Notes: generated by a model not told the origin, from the letters alone. 64,000 nucleotides of DNA from Climacium dendroides (GCA_950106755.1 OX467086.1:27422001-27486000); one strand, 5' to 3'. Shown: positions 12,991 to 25,815, numbered from the stretch's first letter. Program-made: numbers and translations.

Positions 12991-14187
12991 TTAACCCCTA
13001 AAGGATTTTGACTATGTCTTCACCAAAAACACTCCAAAATTGCCATCTCTAGTACAAGTACCAAATTTTTGTAAGAAAAACCATCTTTGGAAACATCTAA
13101 CCATATGATCTTATAGTTATTAGAAGAGATTTAAGGGCAATAGAAGACTACGGGTTCCCATGAGTTCCTGGACTACGGGGAACTCTAGGAACTCTACCAA
13201 ATCAACAATTTGACGTGGTACCACATTGAATAATATTAATTAATTGATTTTTAAATGAAAAAAATAATATTTAATTATTTTTTAATTAAATATTTTGACA
13301 TGTTCCTAGCTTGGGAAACAAGCTTGAAATGCCCCTTTCGAGCCCTCAAACCTCATCTAATGACTTTGATTTTAGAAGATGCCAAAAAAAATCAGAAATT
13401 TTCACTATGTAGATTGCAAGATATTAGCATTTGAAGTGACAAAAATCCTTTTTTAGTCCCTACAAAAAAAACTAGGACACTACACTTTACAAGGTCATAT
13501 CATTATGAAAAAATGTTCCAAATGGTGATTACTCTTTGGATTCATTCTTCAAGGCAAGTTAGCTACATGCTCAAAAAATTTCAAAGCATTTGGAATTGTA
13601 CAACATATAGGAAAAAAAATAGAAAGTAGAAAGAAGTAGAGAATGATTCAAAATACTAAATTGTTAACAATTTATTTATGGAATTGGAAAATGCCAATCC
13701 CAGTGGTTGAAATGTTGTGATAAACCATCTATGCCTAATGTTTTAATTTTTTTCCAAAAATATTGAAAATTGAGATAAATAAAGGACTTCAAAGTTTATT
13801 TTAGAGTATAGATTCCATAACAACCTCCTAACTACCAACAACTAAAACTCCTCATAACTTTCACCTCATTAATCAAAATGGAATGATTCAAAGCTTTCCA
13901 TGTATAAATAAATCTAAAGAACCAATTTCAAATTTTTATTTTTTTTAAAACTGATTTTTAAAGAAGCTTTTTTGTTGCCAGACTCCCTACCAAATGTTAA
14001 AAATTACATATCATATAACAACTTTTTCACCATATAATCAAAAGTTATGAAAATTTTTGGGCCTTAAAGCTATTCTTTGGACACATGTTGTGTAAAAATT
14101 TCGATGAAAAAAATAGAAACTCCATCTGTAGTGAGCTACCCAAAATCACTATTTTGCCAAACAATGTCGTTTGGTCTTTCAAGTTAA
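12991..14187. mobile_element. piggyBac-type MITE (family A, long form)
   Basis: The left end is TTAACCCCTAAAGGATTTTG, with TTAA at 12991-12994. The probable right end is CTTTCAAG followed by TTAA at 14184-14187. TTAA target sites and a CCC-start terminus are the signature of the piggyBac superfamily. The subterminal sequence (ACCAAAAACACTC, then TACCCAAAATCACTATTTTG near the other end) matches the copies at 21.4-22.1 kb and 27.1-27.8 kb. No transposase is encoded. A second small TIR element sits inside at 13120-13360. Confidence 0.6.
13120..13360. mobile_element. Small TIR element nested in the piggyBac MITE (family T1)
   Basis: The termini are TTAGAAGAGATTTAAGGGC and its imperfect inverted copy CCCTCAAACCTCATCTAA. 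The interior (CAATAGAAGACTACGGGTTC, CTCTAGGAACTC, AAATCAACAATTTGAC) recurs at 58833-59087 with the same termini. The element has no coding capacity. The superfamily is not assignable: a target duplication is not clear. Confidence 0.6.
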
Positions 14188-15086
14188 GTAGTTTTGGAAC
14201 AAATGCTAGGTAGTAAGAAGTGGTAGAAATTTCTCCAACATAGGAATATAGGAAACATGGGGATTGAAATTGTTTCAGAGTTTTATTCTCCAAATTGAAA
14301 TTGGGGTGAATTTTGGGAGCCAAAAAGTACACTTCACCAACAGCCAATGTCTAGAGTCTTCCAATTCCAATAATTCAAAAACTATTTTTCCATTCACTAT
14401 TTCCTACTTTCTTGCTCATTACCTCAATACATGTGTTATAACCTTATTGGTCCCAACTTTGAAAAAGAAAAAGAAAAACAAAACATTTCAAGTTTTTAAT
14501 TGGAGATTTGTGCCAACCTTGGTTGGAAATATTGCACCCTTCCAAGTTGGGTACTAGGCATGGTTGACAATTGATGCCTCAACCTTAAAGTAAGTACCCC
14601 AAACCAAACACTTTTTGCTACTACACCTAGTTATTATTATTAAACTAGTCAAAATTTCATATTTTCTTGTTGGTAAGGGAAAAGAGGTTCCAACACACCA
14701 AAAATTTGACATTTGGATATTGTTTGCAAAAGTTAGGAAGGAACAAAGTTTGGTTCTAAACAAGTGTCTTCCACATAGGTACATAATTAATTTTGGAGAT
14801 GTACATACTGTAAAGATGACATTTTAAGGTCAAAGGCGCACTTGGAGGTGTCCACTTTGACTTAAATTATTTATAATCAATGTTAGATCACTTTTACTCC
14901 TTCAAGAAAGTACGAGCCCCCCTCATTGTAACTTTCTAGTGCTTTGATTCTCTCTAATATTTGTCTTTGTGCAATTCACATCTTTCTCCAACTAGCTAAT
15001 GACTTTAGTGCAAATTAAATTGAATTCTCTCTTGGAGACTTTCAAAGGGATTATCCTAATCTCCAAGGAAGAATGCTTTATACTAG
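14188..15086. other. AT-rich spacer, no gene seen
   Basis: Only short open frames lie here. Part of the sequence may be decayed transposon, but I found no termini or protein motif. Confidence 0.4.
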
Positions 15087-15607
15087 TTAATCCCTGAAGG
15101 ATCACAAGGCCACTAAGGTGGCTCTTGCAACTATATATGCCAAAAAATTTAAAATGTGAACCTCATTAATAGTCTATAAACAACAAAGAGAGCCTAAATG
15201 ATTTTTTCTAGTGAATTTGTTGATGCAAACTAATAAAAAAATGATCGCTTGTGCAATTTTTGGTGAATTTTTGGAGAATGGAGAAAGGTGCGCTAGGTTG
15301 TCACTTTACATCCTCGTATCTTTTTTTCTATATGTACTTCAAATTGATTTGAAAAAAATTACATATTAGAATCATAATGATATGCACTTTTCAACATTCC
15401 AATTTCAACATAATAAAGTATTGCCAAACCAAATATATTTTCAAAAATTGTTTCATTTTGTTCATATTTTTTTCATAGAAAAATTACATAAGTCTATTTT
15501 ATTTCAACAATGTCAATCATCAAAATTATTCCACACAAATGAGGAATTATACTTATTATACGAAAAAAAGAGTTATGCTCGCCCCACCTCCATCCTTTAG
15601 GGTTTAA
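15087..15607. mobile_element. TTAA-flanked MITE, second piggyBac-like family
   Basis: The left end is TTAA (15087-15090) followed by TCCCTGAAGGAT. The right end is the inverted complement, ATCCTTTAGGGT followed by TTAA (15604-15607). The interior does not match family A beyond the first dozen bases, so I treat it as a separate non-autonomous family with the same target preference. No coding capacity is visible. Confidence 0.55.
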
Positions 15608-16019
15608 CAATCTTATGTATTCAACATAAAGATACTAAGATTATTGAAGTTTTTTTTAATAATTAATTGAAATTCTTGCAATAGATCCATATTGTTGATT
15701 CATGTAGAGTATTTTCTTCTTTCCATTGACATATTGTATGATTTTTCATGAAGCTTCCTCAATGAATATGAATTACAATATAATGTTCTTTTTTTACTAT
15801 TTCGTATGATGATACATCCCTTCTTCTTTGTAAAAATCAAGAGCCATTGATCTCGTAAACAAAAATCCCCCCTCCAACGCCATTGATTTAAAAAAAAAAA
15901 ATACAGATATGGATACTCTGGGATACAGATTTGGACATAGATATATAAGAAAGATACAAAATATGGAATATGTATAGCATGTGAAAAAATGCATGGAATA
16001 TATACAAGATACATATATG

Positions 16020-16335
16020 GACAATTTCGTTAAAATGGCGGCATTCCATATGCCATTTTCAGACCACTCGCACTAAATTGTAAACACGACATCTAGGACA
16101 AGTATAGTTTTCAAGAATCTTGAACTTTTTTAGATTTAATAATTCTATTACTAATATAGATTTCAGATTGACCTATTGGAATTATAAAAGTGACATCTAG
16201 CACACATGTAGATTTCACACCTCTAAAAATGGTATAGATTTCAGACATCTAGTATATTTATACACTTCAGACTGCTTGCTCTAAACTATAAAAACTGCCA
16301 AAGTAGCAGAATTTTGCCATTTTAACGAAATTGCC
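16020..16335. mobile_element. MITE with 20-bp TIR and 8-bp target duplication (family T2), copy 1
   Basis: Termini: GACAATTTCGTTAAAATGGC at the left and its inverse, GCCATTTTAACGAAATTGCC, at the right. It is flanked by a perfect 8-bp direct repeat CATATATG (16012-16019 and 16336-16343). An 8-bp duplication favours hAT, and Mutator cannot be excluded. Non-coding. Confidence 0.75.
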
Positions 16336-17192
16336 CATATATGAGGTATATGTATAATCGTATATTGTCCCATATATGAGGTATACAAACAAACAACCAT
16401 ACAAATACAATCGTATATTGTCCCATATTGTTTGCAGGTGAAGTACATGCCACAAAATTATAAGTATGGGGGAGGGGGTATGTAACAAGCATTCATGTCA
16501 ATTTTTCAACCAATGACAAAGTGACACATATACCCCCTTTCACATTTTTGGAAAAAGTTCAATGGCCAATGGTTGAATGCCACTTACACCCCTTTGAAAA
16601 TGATTTGTATCCCTTTCAATGTTATTCTTTAAAATTCACATTTTCTCACTATCCACTCAAAAGACAACCTACACTACTCAATTTCTTTAATTTCTTTTTC
16701 ACAATACTTATCATTCACCTAGTGGATGATTGAGAACTTGGGGGGAATCGATGTCAGTATGCCAAAAGGTCTCAAGTTTTTCTCCTTTTTTGTCTTGACG
16801 TAGAAGATTTGATCTACTTGCACTTTCCAAAAAATTGCCTTCAATGGTATTAACGTAAAAACACTAAATTCCTACTTATTCAATCTTTTTTTTATATATG
16901 ATGAATGGTTTAAAAAGTGCACTTCATCCAAATAATTTTCATTGAGGGCACTTCAAAGAATTTTTTTTAATATGTTATTAGCAAAAGGCAAAAGTGTCAT
17001 TGATATCAATCATATCTTGGAGAAGTTATTACTATTTATTTTGATTTTTTAAACTTAATTTTATTATCTTTAGTTTAAAAATATAAGATCTAATAGCCCT
17101 TTTGTAGGGCACAAATCATTGCTTAGACATCTCTGCATTGTATTTTGATACTATCATGTTTGATTGAATAAACATATTTTTCTACAATTATG

Positions 17193-17428
17193 GAAAATTT
17201 CATTGAAATGGCGATTGTTCCATGAAAATGGCACAATGGGGATTGCAAAATGGAAGAAATTTATAGAAAGATGGCACGGATGAAGAAACATGGAAGTTGC
17301 GTTGCAATTTGAACTTGTTAGGGACAGAATTGACACATCTATGAGGTTGACATGTTGAGAAGCATTGTTGTATGTGCTTTTGACTCGCGTAAATGGCATG
17401 CGGAATATCACCATTTTAACGAAATTTC
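17193..17428. mobile_element. MITE of family T2, copy 2
   Basis: Termini GAAAATTTCATTGAAATGGC and CCATTTTAACGAAATTTC match copy 1. The flanks CAATTATG (17185-17192) and CAATAATT (17429-17436) are a decayed 8-bp duplication at the same offset. The interiors differ, so the copies share mainly their ends. Confidence 0.65.
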
Positions 17429-17546
17429 CAATAATTTCATATACCACAATATATAATTTGTATGAAAACAAAATTGCATTTTGTACATAACTAGAATTCT
17501 TTGGGACTTTATATGATTTATTTTTGTAGAATCTCCAAGGATACTT

Positions 17547-17570
17547 TTAACCTCTAAAGGACCAAGGTCT
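17547..17570 (+). repeat. Isolated piggyBac-type terminus
   Basis: TTAACCTCTAAAGGACC followed by a subterminal stretch (TTTCATTCAAAAATGATATTTC) similar to the left ends at 12991 and 27096. I could not find a matching right end before 18187, so this is a truncated or interrupted copy of family A. Confidence 0.45.
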
Positions 17571-17828
17571 TATTTTCATTCAAAAATGATATTTCTATTG
17601 CAAAGAGCAAAACATCTTGAAAATTATTTTTTTATATCTATCCATAGGATCTTACACTAGACTATGGTGTTATGATGTGGACTGTATATTAGTTAAAAAT
17701 AAACATCTATTTATTTTTGTATTAGTTCTATAATGGAAATTTATAACTCAAAGGTCAATTGGTGGTTATTTTAAAATTTTCTTTTTTGTTAACTTTTAAG
17801 TTTCTAAATGTTTTTATTTTATTTGATA

Positions 17829-17831
<3 letters not shown>

Positions 17832-17898
<67 letters not shown>
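17832..17898. repeat. TA dinucleotide microsatellite
   Basis: About 33 uninterrupted AT/TA units. Length is likely to vary between individuals and assemblies. Confidence 0.95.
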
Positions 17899-17903
<5 letters not shown>

Positions 17904-18208
17904 AAAGGCAATAACAATTATAGAAATGTATTATTGAGGGGATGAGAAGATTAGAATAATGAAATATATATTAGGATAGAAGATTATGGTATTTATATAT
18001 ATGAAAGGATTACGAGAGGGAAAAATATATTAGATTTTTTTGATATGAGAATTATATTTCAAAGCTTAAGAAGATGCAATAGACAAACTTGAGAGAATTC
18101 AAGTGCTATTGTATCTTCCAAGTATATCTAAGGGTTATAAGGATTTAGAGTTGAGAGGATGCAGTAGGCTTCAAGTACTATTGTTTCACTACAAGAAAAT
18201 GGACACAT

Positions 18209-18412
18209 GTGTGATTGCAAGATAATGTCTTCTTGTCCGAAATGACTAAAGTATGACTTGTGCAACTACAAAATAATGATTTCTTGTCCAAAATGACTAA
18301 AGTATCACTTGTGCAACTACAAAATAATGATTTCTTGTCCAAAATGACTAAAGTATCACTCGTGCAACTACAAAATAATGACTTCTTATCTGAAATGACT
18401 AAAGTATGACTT
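18209..18412. repeat. 51-bp subterminal tandem repeat of the CACTA element
   Basis: About four units with period 51 bases, each holding AATGACTAAAGTATSACTTG and GCAACTACAAAATAATG. Short repeats next to the terminal inverted repeats are typical transposase-binding sites in CACTA elements. A related single motif is present near the right terminus (about 44309-44336). Confidence 0.75.
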
Positions 18413-21400
18413 GAGTTCTCTAACTGCACTAACGTTGCTTTCTCCACAGTGTTCAAGTTGTTTTGTAGTCACATGTATAACTGCCGGATGAGGAGTGAAT
18501 GAGGTGCAAACTTCATTTGCTACATTTTGTTCATAGCATCATCAACCTTCTGACATAGATATAGAGAATTCCAATGTTGGGGCCCTAATAAAAAGCGAGT
18601 AGGTCATTGTTATATATTGTGACTACGCTTTACTCTAAGGCAACTAAGAAATGACTCCAAGGACCCTTACAGACGCCTTTTGGGAAGTTTCAACTTATTG
18701 ACGACTAATTTGTTTGTTAAGCCTCTTGACTATTCTATTTTGTAGAAGAATAAAAAGACTACAAAAGCCGCAGTGGAAAGAGACATTCTAAATGATCAGG
18801 GTTCACTACATTGTCACTATAGTAGGATTGACTTGTCATTGCAACTCACTAAGAACTTTGGCACAAAATAGTTATATTCTTTAGGGTATTGCCATGAGCC
18901 ACATTGTTAATGCATGTAACTTCTTGAAGATCATGTGTCCTCCAAAAATAAATAATTAAATATTGAGCAATTAAAATATTTGAGCTTGTAATTACTTTGA
19001 GTATACATTCATTTAATTAAAAAAAATTGAGATATTTCTATTGCAATTGATGATGTCATTGGTGATTAAAGGGATTGATTTTCACTAATTAGTTATAGCA
19101 CCATTAAATGATGAATTGATGATGGCAATTCCTTTTCAATGGTAAATGTTGCTTTTTTCTTGGATTTTATTACATGATTTAAAAAATTTCCTACAAATAT
19201 AGAAGCAATAGTTTTTGACAATTTTTGCTAACTATTAATGAACAACTTTTGAATAGCTTATATGATTCAATTTTGGATCCATAGGGGTCAAGATAAGTAC
19301 ACAATGAGGTATTTCTTACACCTGCTCTTTTAGGCATTCCAAAAATACCACAAAAATGCCTGACAATGAAATAATTTAGAATAATAAATTATTTAGCGTA
19401 GAAAACACAGGTATGAATGACTTATCCACAATGATTATTGCAATCATTGTAGACAAGTGATTTATATTCTTGTTTTTTTGACATTGTCAATTGTACACAT
19501 GATCTTCAAGGCTATTTCTTCTAGAAATGTGCTTAGTATCAGGATTAGAATATAGACAACAATGCATATGGAATATAGCCATGCTGTACAACCACACTTT
19601 ATTTCAATGCAAGTAAAAACCCATAAAGGTTCAATTGATTTTATGTCCTTCACATATCCTTTATACCCAATATATAATCTGATATTGACAATGCCTTCGA
19701 TAGTCTTTTACATGTGCTTTTGCCTTCCATAGATGACTACGTTGCCTCTTCACTGCCATTATTGAATGACTTCCACTAATGGTGGATGGTAGTAAAGAAT
19801 TGATAGAGTAGTAAGCACCTAGTGCACTACATTTCTAAAGCCCTCTCTAATTTCATTGACTATGCGGTTTAGATACATTTTGTATGCCTTTTGTGCCACT
19901 TTCCTTGCATCAATGTTAAAGATCAAGGACAACTATATATGTGCATGTTTTCTACAAATGGTCTTTGTAACCCTAGTGTTCTTCGTATGAAAATAAGTTG
20001 TCTTTTACCAACAATTCGATGGCCTCTACTAGGTTAACTTGTCTGTTGGAATTGGCCAACTTTGAAGAGCAATCAACCCTATAGTCTCCACCGTAGTGGT
20101 GATGAAGGCATTTGTGATCTTTGTTACTTCTTGCTTGACTTTAATTTCTTTGCGTAATACAACTTTCCATTTAGGTTTCTCTATAACATGTGAGAAGAAA
20201 ACTTATGAGTCCCAAATAGGAAAAATGAAGGGCTCTACCATATGAGGCAATCTATGGCAAGAATTCAAAACAAAGAAGTTGGAGTTGTCCCCAGTAAACG
20301 TAAAATTCCCTCCACTATTTTAGGATTTCACCTACTTATACCACAAGATAATGATTTGCATGTGCAATGCTCTACAATACATCCTTCAAGACTTTAATAT
20401 AATCCATTAATAAGTCCCTAGAAGTTTGTGATGGCAATTTAAACATGGAAGCTACACCAATGTTGTAGCTTACTAATTGGACCGTTGTCTTGTCTTCTAT
20501 TTGAAAGTGGTTACCAAACACAATGACCCGTGTTTACCAAGTTGTTCTCTTCAAAGGCTTCTTGCTTAACAATAAGCGGTCCATGTCCTTTGGGTTCTTC
20601 AAATCCATTTGAAATCTCCCACAATATTTTGAATCTATTCTTGTTAGTGTCAAATTGGATGGATTTACTCATTTTTTGGTCCTCCACTTCTTGTGCATGT
20701 ATACAACATCCCTGTCCACCAACCCCATGGGACATGGATGCAAAAAAATACTAGAAAGACACTACTCCCAATGAATTTATAGAAACTACTTGAGCACTCA
20801 AACTTGTATAATTGCCATGTGACTTGACCTAGTCAATACTACATTGCATTCCAGTCTTATAGGGTTGACATGATGCGAAATTGACTGGGTCACATTTTTT
20901 GTACTATTGTCAAGTACTCACTATATATTGCATCCTATAAGTATTGTGCAAATAGTAGTTGAAAAAAGACATTTCTGGAATATTTTGTAGAAGGACATTA
21001 TCCACACAGATTAATTGAACAACTTAGGTGTACAAATCTTGCATAACAAAAACATTGTCAATATGTATTGGTAAGCTAACTGTATTATTTGAATACTAAT
21101 AGTCAATTTTTTTAATGACTCGGCATGAGCATGGTAAATTGTAAAGTAGTTGAAAGTTTGTTGCATGTGTTTAAGCTTCTTGTATTCCAAAGTTATGACT
21201 TGACTCCTAAATGATTGCAAAGTAGTCAAGCTCTAGTAATTCTTTGCATGTTAAATGAATAGCAAAAAACACTTTTTTTTATATACAACTTATATTTTTT
21301 ATCACTTGTTACTAAAGTTGTTACTCTTCTACAAATATATGTACATCAAATTTAGTTTCATTCCACAAACCAAGATAATTAGAACTCTTGCATAAAGTGA

Positions 21401-21440
21401 CCAAGATGTGCTACATCTAATATTTTCTTCTATTGACAAT
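18413..21440. other. Interior of the CACTA-bounded region, no recognisable gene
   Basis: Moderately AT-rich with scattered short open frames on both strands. Minus-strand fragments at 19.8-20.7 kb look like decayed protein-coding sequence (for example a 74-residue frame at 20511-20735) but match no family I know. It may hold the ruins of the CACTA transposase. Confidence 0.35.
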
Positions 21441-22080
21441 TTAACCCCTAAAGTCTCATTATTAGAAGAAAATTGTGTTGAAGTCAACACAATCTACATG
21501 ATGTTTTTTTGTTTTCAACATAAAATTTTGCGTTAGAAACAAAAAAACATCATGTAGATTGTATTGACTTCAACACAATTTTCTTCTAGTGCATTGTCCC
21601 TACGGGAGACAAAATGGATTTTGGGTAGGCTACTATGATCTCAATTTTTACTAATTTAAAAAAAAAAAATTCATAAGCCAAAATAACCTCAAAACGGGAG
21701 AGATTGGGTAGCAAAAAAAATCACAAAAATTGAAAAAAAAGATTATAATATTTTTTTTTTGTAGATTTGTTTCTAAATGGGAAGCTTTGATTCATTCCAT
21801 TTAGATTAATGATGTAAAAACTATAGAGCTTCTTGTTTTGCGAGCAATTATAGCAATTTCTAAAAAAAAAATTCTTTTATTCTAAATGCTAATATCTTTC
21901 AATCTATACAATCAAAATCACAAAAATTTATCTCGTAATCTATGACAAGTGTAGAACAAGATCCTATGATTAGATGCTATAAAATATTTTTTTTAAAATT
22001 TATTTCGTAGGTGAACATGGTAAAAGTGGTAGTTTTGAGTGTTTTTGGTAGGAAAATGGTCTTGGGACTTTAGGGGTTAA
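21441..22080. mobile_element. piggyBac-type MITE (family A), forward copy
   Basis: TTAA at both ends (21441-21444, 22077-22080) with termini CCCCTAAAGTC and its inverse GACTTTAGGGG. Canonical piggyBac elements also insert at TTAA with a CCCTAGAAAG start, so the superfamily call is good. Non-coding. A CACTA-type hairpin MITE is inserted 15 bases inside the left end. Confidence 0.8.
21460..21591. mobile_element. CACTA-type hairpin MITE nested in piggyBac MITE
   Basis: This is nearly all stem: arms of about 58 bases (AGAAGAAAATTGTGTTGAAG and its inverse). The right end is CTTCTAGTG. The left end has decayed from CACTAG to TATTAG, two C-to-T changes. Flanked by CAT on both sides (21457-21459, 21592-21594). 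The RNA would fold into a long hairpin. Confidence 0.75.
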
Positions 22081-24600
22081 CTCTAGAATGACCTTGAGGA
22101 CACAATCTGTCCTCGAGGTTTTTTTGAAGTGCAATAAATCAAAATTTGCATAGTATTATGAAATTCTACAAACTACACAATTGTAGAGACTAAAAGTGGG
22201 ATCCCATCGGTTTAGGGTGATTGGCCAACTGATGTGTCTATAATTTTTGATGTCCGAATTCATGTACAAGGGTCCGTGACCGAAAAGTGAGGTACATTGC
22301 CACCTCGGCTTGTAATGCCGGGTCCACATTGGCGCGACCCTAAGAAAGACCGTTGGGGTTCGTGAGTCCCTCCTTTGGGACAGTAGGGTTCCTGCCAAAG
22401 TCAAAGTGTATTCTATTGTACTTGACGTAGCTGCGCCTCCTTCTAGAAGCCCAGGAACATTATTTTACTAAGAATTGTGAGGACAAGGGTTTGCGCGTAT
22501 TGCCACATTGCACAAAGTCGCTGTAGGGAGGCTTTGGATTCTCACAAGGACATCTTAGACTTAGTAGTGGAAATTGGGGGGGCATACGAGTTAGTCCTGC
22601 GATGGCGATGGAGCGAAGGGAGAGGCGGCGTAGGCAATCAGGCCACAATCTCTGGCAAGGAGGAGATCGACTGCGGCTAATGATCCAAAGTAGTGGGGTT
22701 TTTCTAGTAATTGTTTGCGCTTCGAGTTCCTGCACCCACTACTTCCACTCTTCGTGTTTTTGCTGTCAATAGTACTGGAGCCATGATTCATGGCCATGGC
22801 AAATTTATGCTCCCATTGCACTTGCGAATTGCCTCACTCTTGCTCTGATCACATTCGCATCATTCACAATTGGCTTATTGACATTGAGGCTACGCAGGAC
22901 AAGAGAGAGAATCCTGAAGTATTTAGATGAACGTCACTTATTGTTGCTGCTGAGGAGCGAGAAGATACACCATCTTCCTAATGGATTGAGGGTGACAAAC
23001 TGGCGGATTATGTTTTACAGTAACTTGGCATACATTCTAGGGTGGAAGAAGAAGAGGGATTTTTCTGACGAAGTATTTAAAGTGGCAAGATCAAGGTGGC
23101 CAGGTGAGAATGACCATGCTTCTGTCGGCAAAGGAGGCGGCATGCTGTGCCGTCCAAAACAGATTGAGGTAGAGATCCTTGGCTTGCACTCGGGCTTGCA
23201 AAAGGTGAGTGAAGCAATGGGAGAGAGAGTACGGTGCACAATTGATGGAGTTGGAGGTGCCACAACAAGCCAAGGAGCCAATTTCGGACCCCATGGGAAC
23301 ACCATTGGGCCATCATCTAGGAACACCATTGGGCCGTCATCTAGGAAGCCCAACGCAGTCGCCCTCGGCACACTCTCTCCCCAACAATCATAGGAAATTG
23401 AATTCCGATCCAAAGGCCTTGCATCGACAGCAGGAGATGTCCCTGCCAACCTAAGTCCCCTAACAACTGCGATTCTACTGGGCGCTCAAGACCCGCACAT
23501 CGCCGAAGGCAAAAGGAGTTTTGCCGCAATAATTGGAGGATAAATTCGGGCACAAAGGGGAGGCAGAAAGGGCCTGCATCCAGTGGGGAAGCAAGAGGGC
23601 CCGAGGAGTTTGAGGGGGGGCAAAGCAGACCACCAAATCCCAATCTCAATAAGGGCCGCCGGGGTGATGGTCCCAGAGGGCAAGGGAAGGGTGGGAGGTA
23701 GAATCGAGAGGGCAGGGTGTCATTGAAGGACAATTCAGATTCAGAGGGGGGGTGCCAGTCAGTGAAAGAAGGGTTTTTATCGTGGAGGAAAGCATTCTTG
23801 TCGAGGGAGGAAGCGATGCATCTACGGTGAAGAGATTCAAGAGCATGGTTGTGAGGGGATTCTACATTCACAGAATATAGTACCACCACCTGGGTGGTTG
23901 ATGCTGGAAATGGAAGTGGACCCGCTTCAAACACCACGACATGTGAGAAATGTCTCTCGAAGCTTGCTATTTCAGATGCAAGATGAGCGGCATGGAGTGG
24001 CACAATTGCTTCCCAAAGAGGCAGATGGAGAAGAACATTACTCCACTGCCGATTTTGACACGAGGTGTGACACAAATGACTTTATAGATTGCAAAGAGAC
24101 CCCCGGGTCTGGTAGCGATAGTTCTGAGCAACTTTGTGTCATTTGTGAAAGCAAGTGTCATGTCCCCAATGGTGGAGATTTACTCGATGCCAGACAAGAA
24201 CATGACAGTCTGGATTGGTATAGTAGTTGTTAGGAAGGGGTGCACTACACGCACATAAGAGGCATTGGAGGAGCCCTTTCAAATACAACACCAACAACTG
24301 CGGACATGATTGTAACTCAAATGTGGGTGGCATGGCCCCACTTTGGATTGAGCCCTGGCGTAGAGGGAGAACATTTCCTATTGGGTGAAGCCACAAGGCA
24401 GTTTCAGCATGCCATTATAGGAGTGGCAATGTATAAGGTGGATTTTGGTGGGGTACTGGGAATTCATGCTATTGCTTTAGATCACTGCTCCCCTTCCATC
24501 CAAGAGGATGTTGTTGTAGCATCTGCATTGGTTGTTGATACAAATAGAGGCAACACAGTGTTGTCCACTCAAGTTGAAACCTTGACGTTGGACTCAAATT
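22081..24600. other. GC-richer block upstream of the piggyBac transposase relic, function unknown
   Basis: Composition differs from the AT-rich surroundings. Open frames on both strands at 22.4-24.2 kb reach 171-244 residues (for example 22878-23393 plus, 23341-24075 minus), but none shows a domain I recognise. A plus-strand frame at 23898-24233 is acidic with several cysteines. The block may be the 5' part of the piggyBac element or a captured host fragment. Its own TTAA ends were not identified. Confidence 0.35.
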
Positions 24601-25815
24601 TTTTTCCATAACCGTCTCTATTGGAACCGTTGCAATTTCTTTGGATGTCCTTTGATCAAAGCAACCATGCGTAGGGCTCGCTTTAAACAGATTTGCTGAA
24701 CTATTCATTTGGTTGACAATTCAGATGTAGTTATAGACAAGCAAAGTGTAGACTACGACAAAATAGCTCAGGTGCGCTGGTTACTTGAGGGCTTTGTGGA
24801 CACTTGTAAGTGGGAATATAATTGTGAGAAGTATGTTTGCATAGATGAAATCACGATCCTCTATCGTGGACACCAATGCAATATCAAATAATATATGAAA
24901 AATAAACCTGTCAAGTATGGGATTAAGGTTTGGTGTTGTGCAAACAATAAATCTCGTTACGTATACAACCTGCAAGTCTCTATAGGGCGTAAGGATAAGA
25001 CGTCCAAGAAGGATGCTATGAAGGTTGTGAAGGCACTTGTAAGTGACTTAAAAGGTCTCGGTCATGTCGTCATTACCGATCATTTTTTTACGTCACCTCA
25101 ATTGCTTGATGATCTTTTCAAACAAGGCTTTTTCGCTACAGGCATAGTAATGCCAAAAAGGATTGGCATGCCACCCAATTTGGCCATGTATGCTCACATT
25201 CATGGTGAATGTAGAGGGTTGATAGTGCAAATGCATCGCAGCAAGTGCATGTCAGCGATAGTGTGGTTTGATGGACTTCCAGTGTATTTGTTGAATACCT
25301 CTATGGATCCAATTAGAAAGGGAGGGAGCTCTATATTATAGATGGAGTAGAGGGGAAGGACACAAACAGTACCACACCTCTCTGATAGTAATAGAATATC
25401 AAGAAATGATGCGGGGAGTAGATGTGGTAGACCAATGTAGGATGGAATATATTGCATAACTTCATTCGCACAAGTGGTGGCATCGACTGTTGCTATTCAT
25501 TGTAGACACTAGCTTGGGCAATGCTTACATTTTATATTGGGTGCATGCAAGTGGCTGTGGGCAGAAGTGGCTTATGTCTTGAGTAGCCTTTCACGAGAGT
25601 CAAGTGCACCTAGGGCGGACAAGTGCTTCTTTCAACCACAATGATCACGGCTTGCACTATTCAACGAGACACATTAAACTGCGGTGCAAGTGCATTATAT
25701 GCAGATGGAAACAAATCCGATATTGCCCAAAATGTGGCGAAGTATACATGTGTACAGGAAAGTGTTTCCAAAAAGTGCACAACATTCCAAAATACGCAGC
25801 AAAAGTATTGAAATG
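24601..25815 (+). pseudogene. piggyBac transposase (DDE_Tnp_1_7 type), decayed
   Basis: The plus frame starting near 24601 reads FFHNRLYWN..MRRARFKQI, then VCIDEITILYRG (first catalytic Asp), VKYGIKVWCC, ITDHFFTSPQLLDDL (second Asp; the family motif is DNFFTSP). After a frame change it continues with MRGVDVVDQ (third Asp) and HKWWHRLLLFIVDTSLGNAYILY. The C-terminal cysteine-rich finger is present at 25670-25780 (CKCIICRWKQIRYCPKCGEVYMCTGKCFQKVH). All three catalytic Asp positions and the finger are therefore visible. It is broken by in-frame stops near 24693, 24889, 25339, 25456 and 25580, and a frameshift near 25400. The N-terminal part is not recognisable. In working relatives the protein cuts and pastes DNA at TTAA, the same target used by the MITEs around it. 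Confidence 0.8.

Noticed and set aside
22200..22450. Short resemblance to 5S rRNA (GGATCCCATCGG)
   Set aside because: The match ends after about a dozen bases and the rest does not follow 5S rRNA.
23015..24075. Long minus-strand frames opposite the piggyBac upstream block
   Set aside because: Low-complexity Pro/Ser/Leu composition and no domain; likely shadows of a GC-richer sequence.
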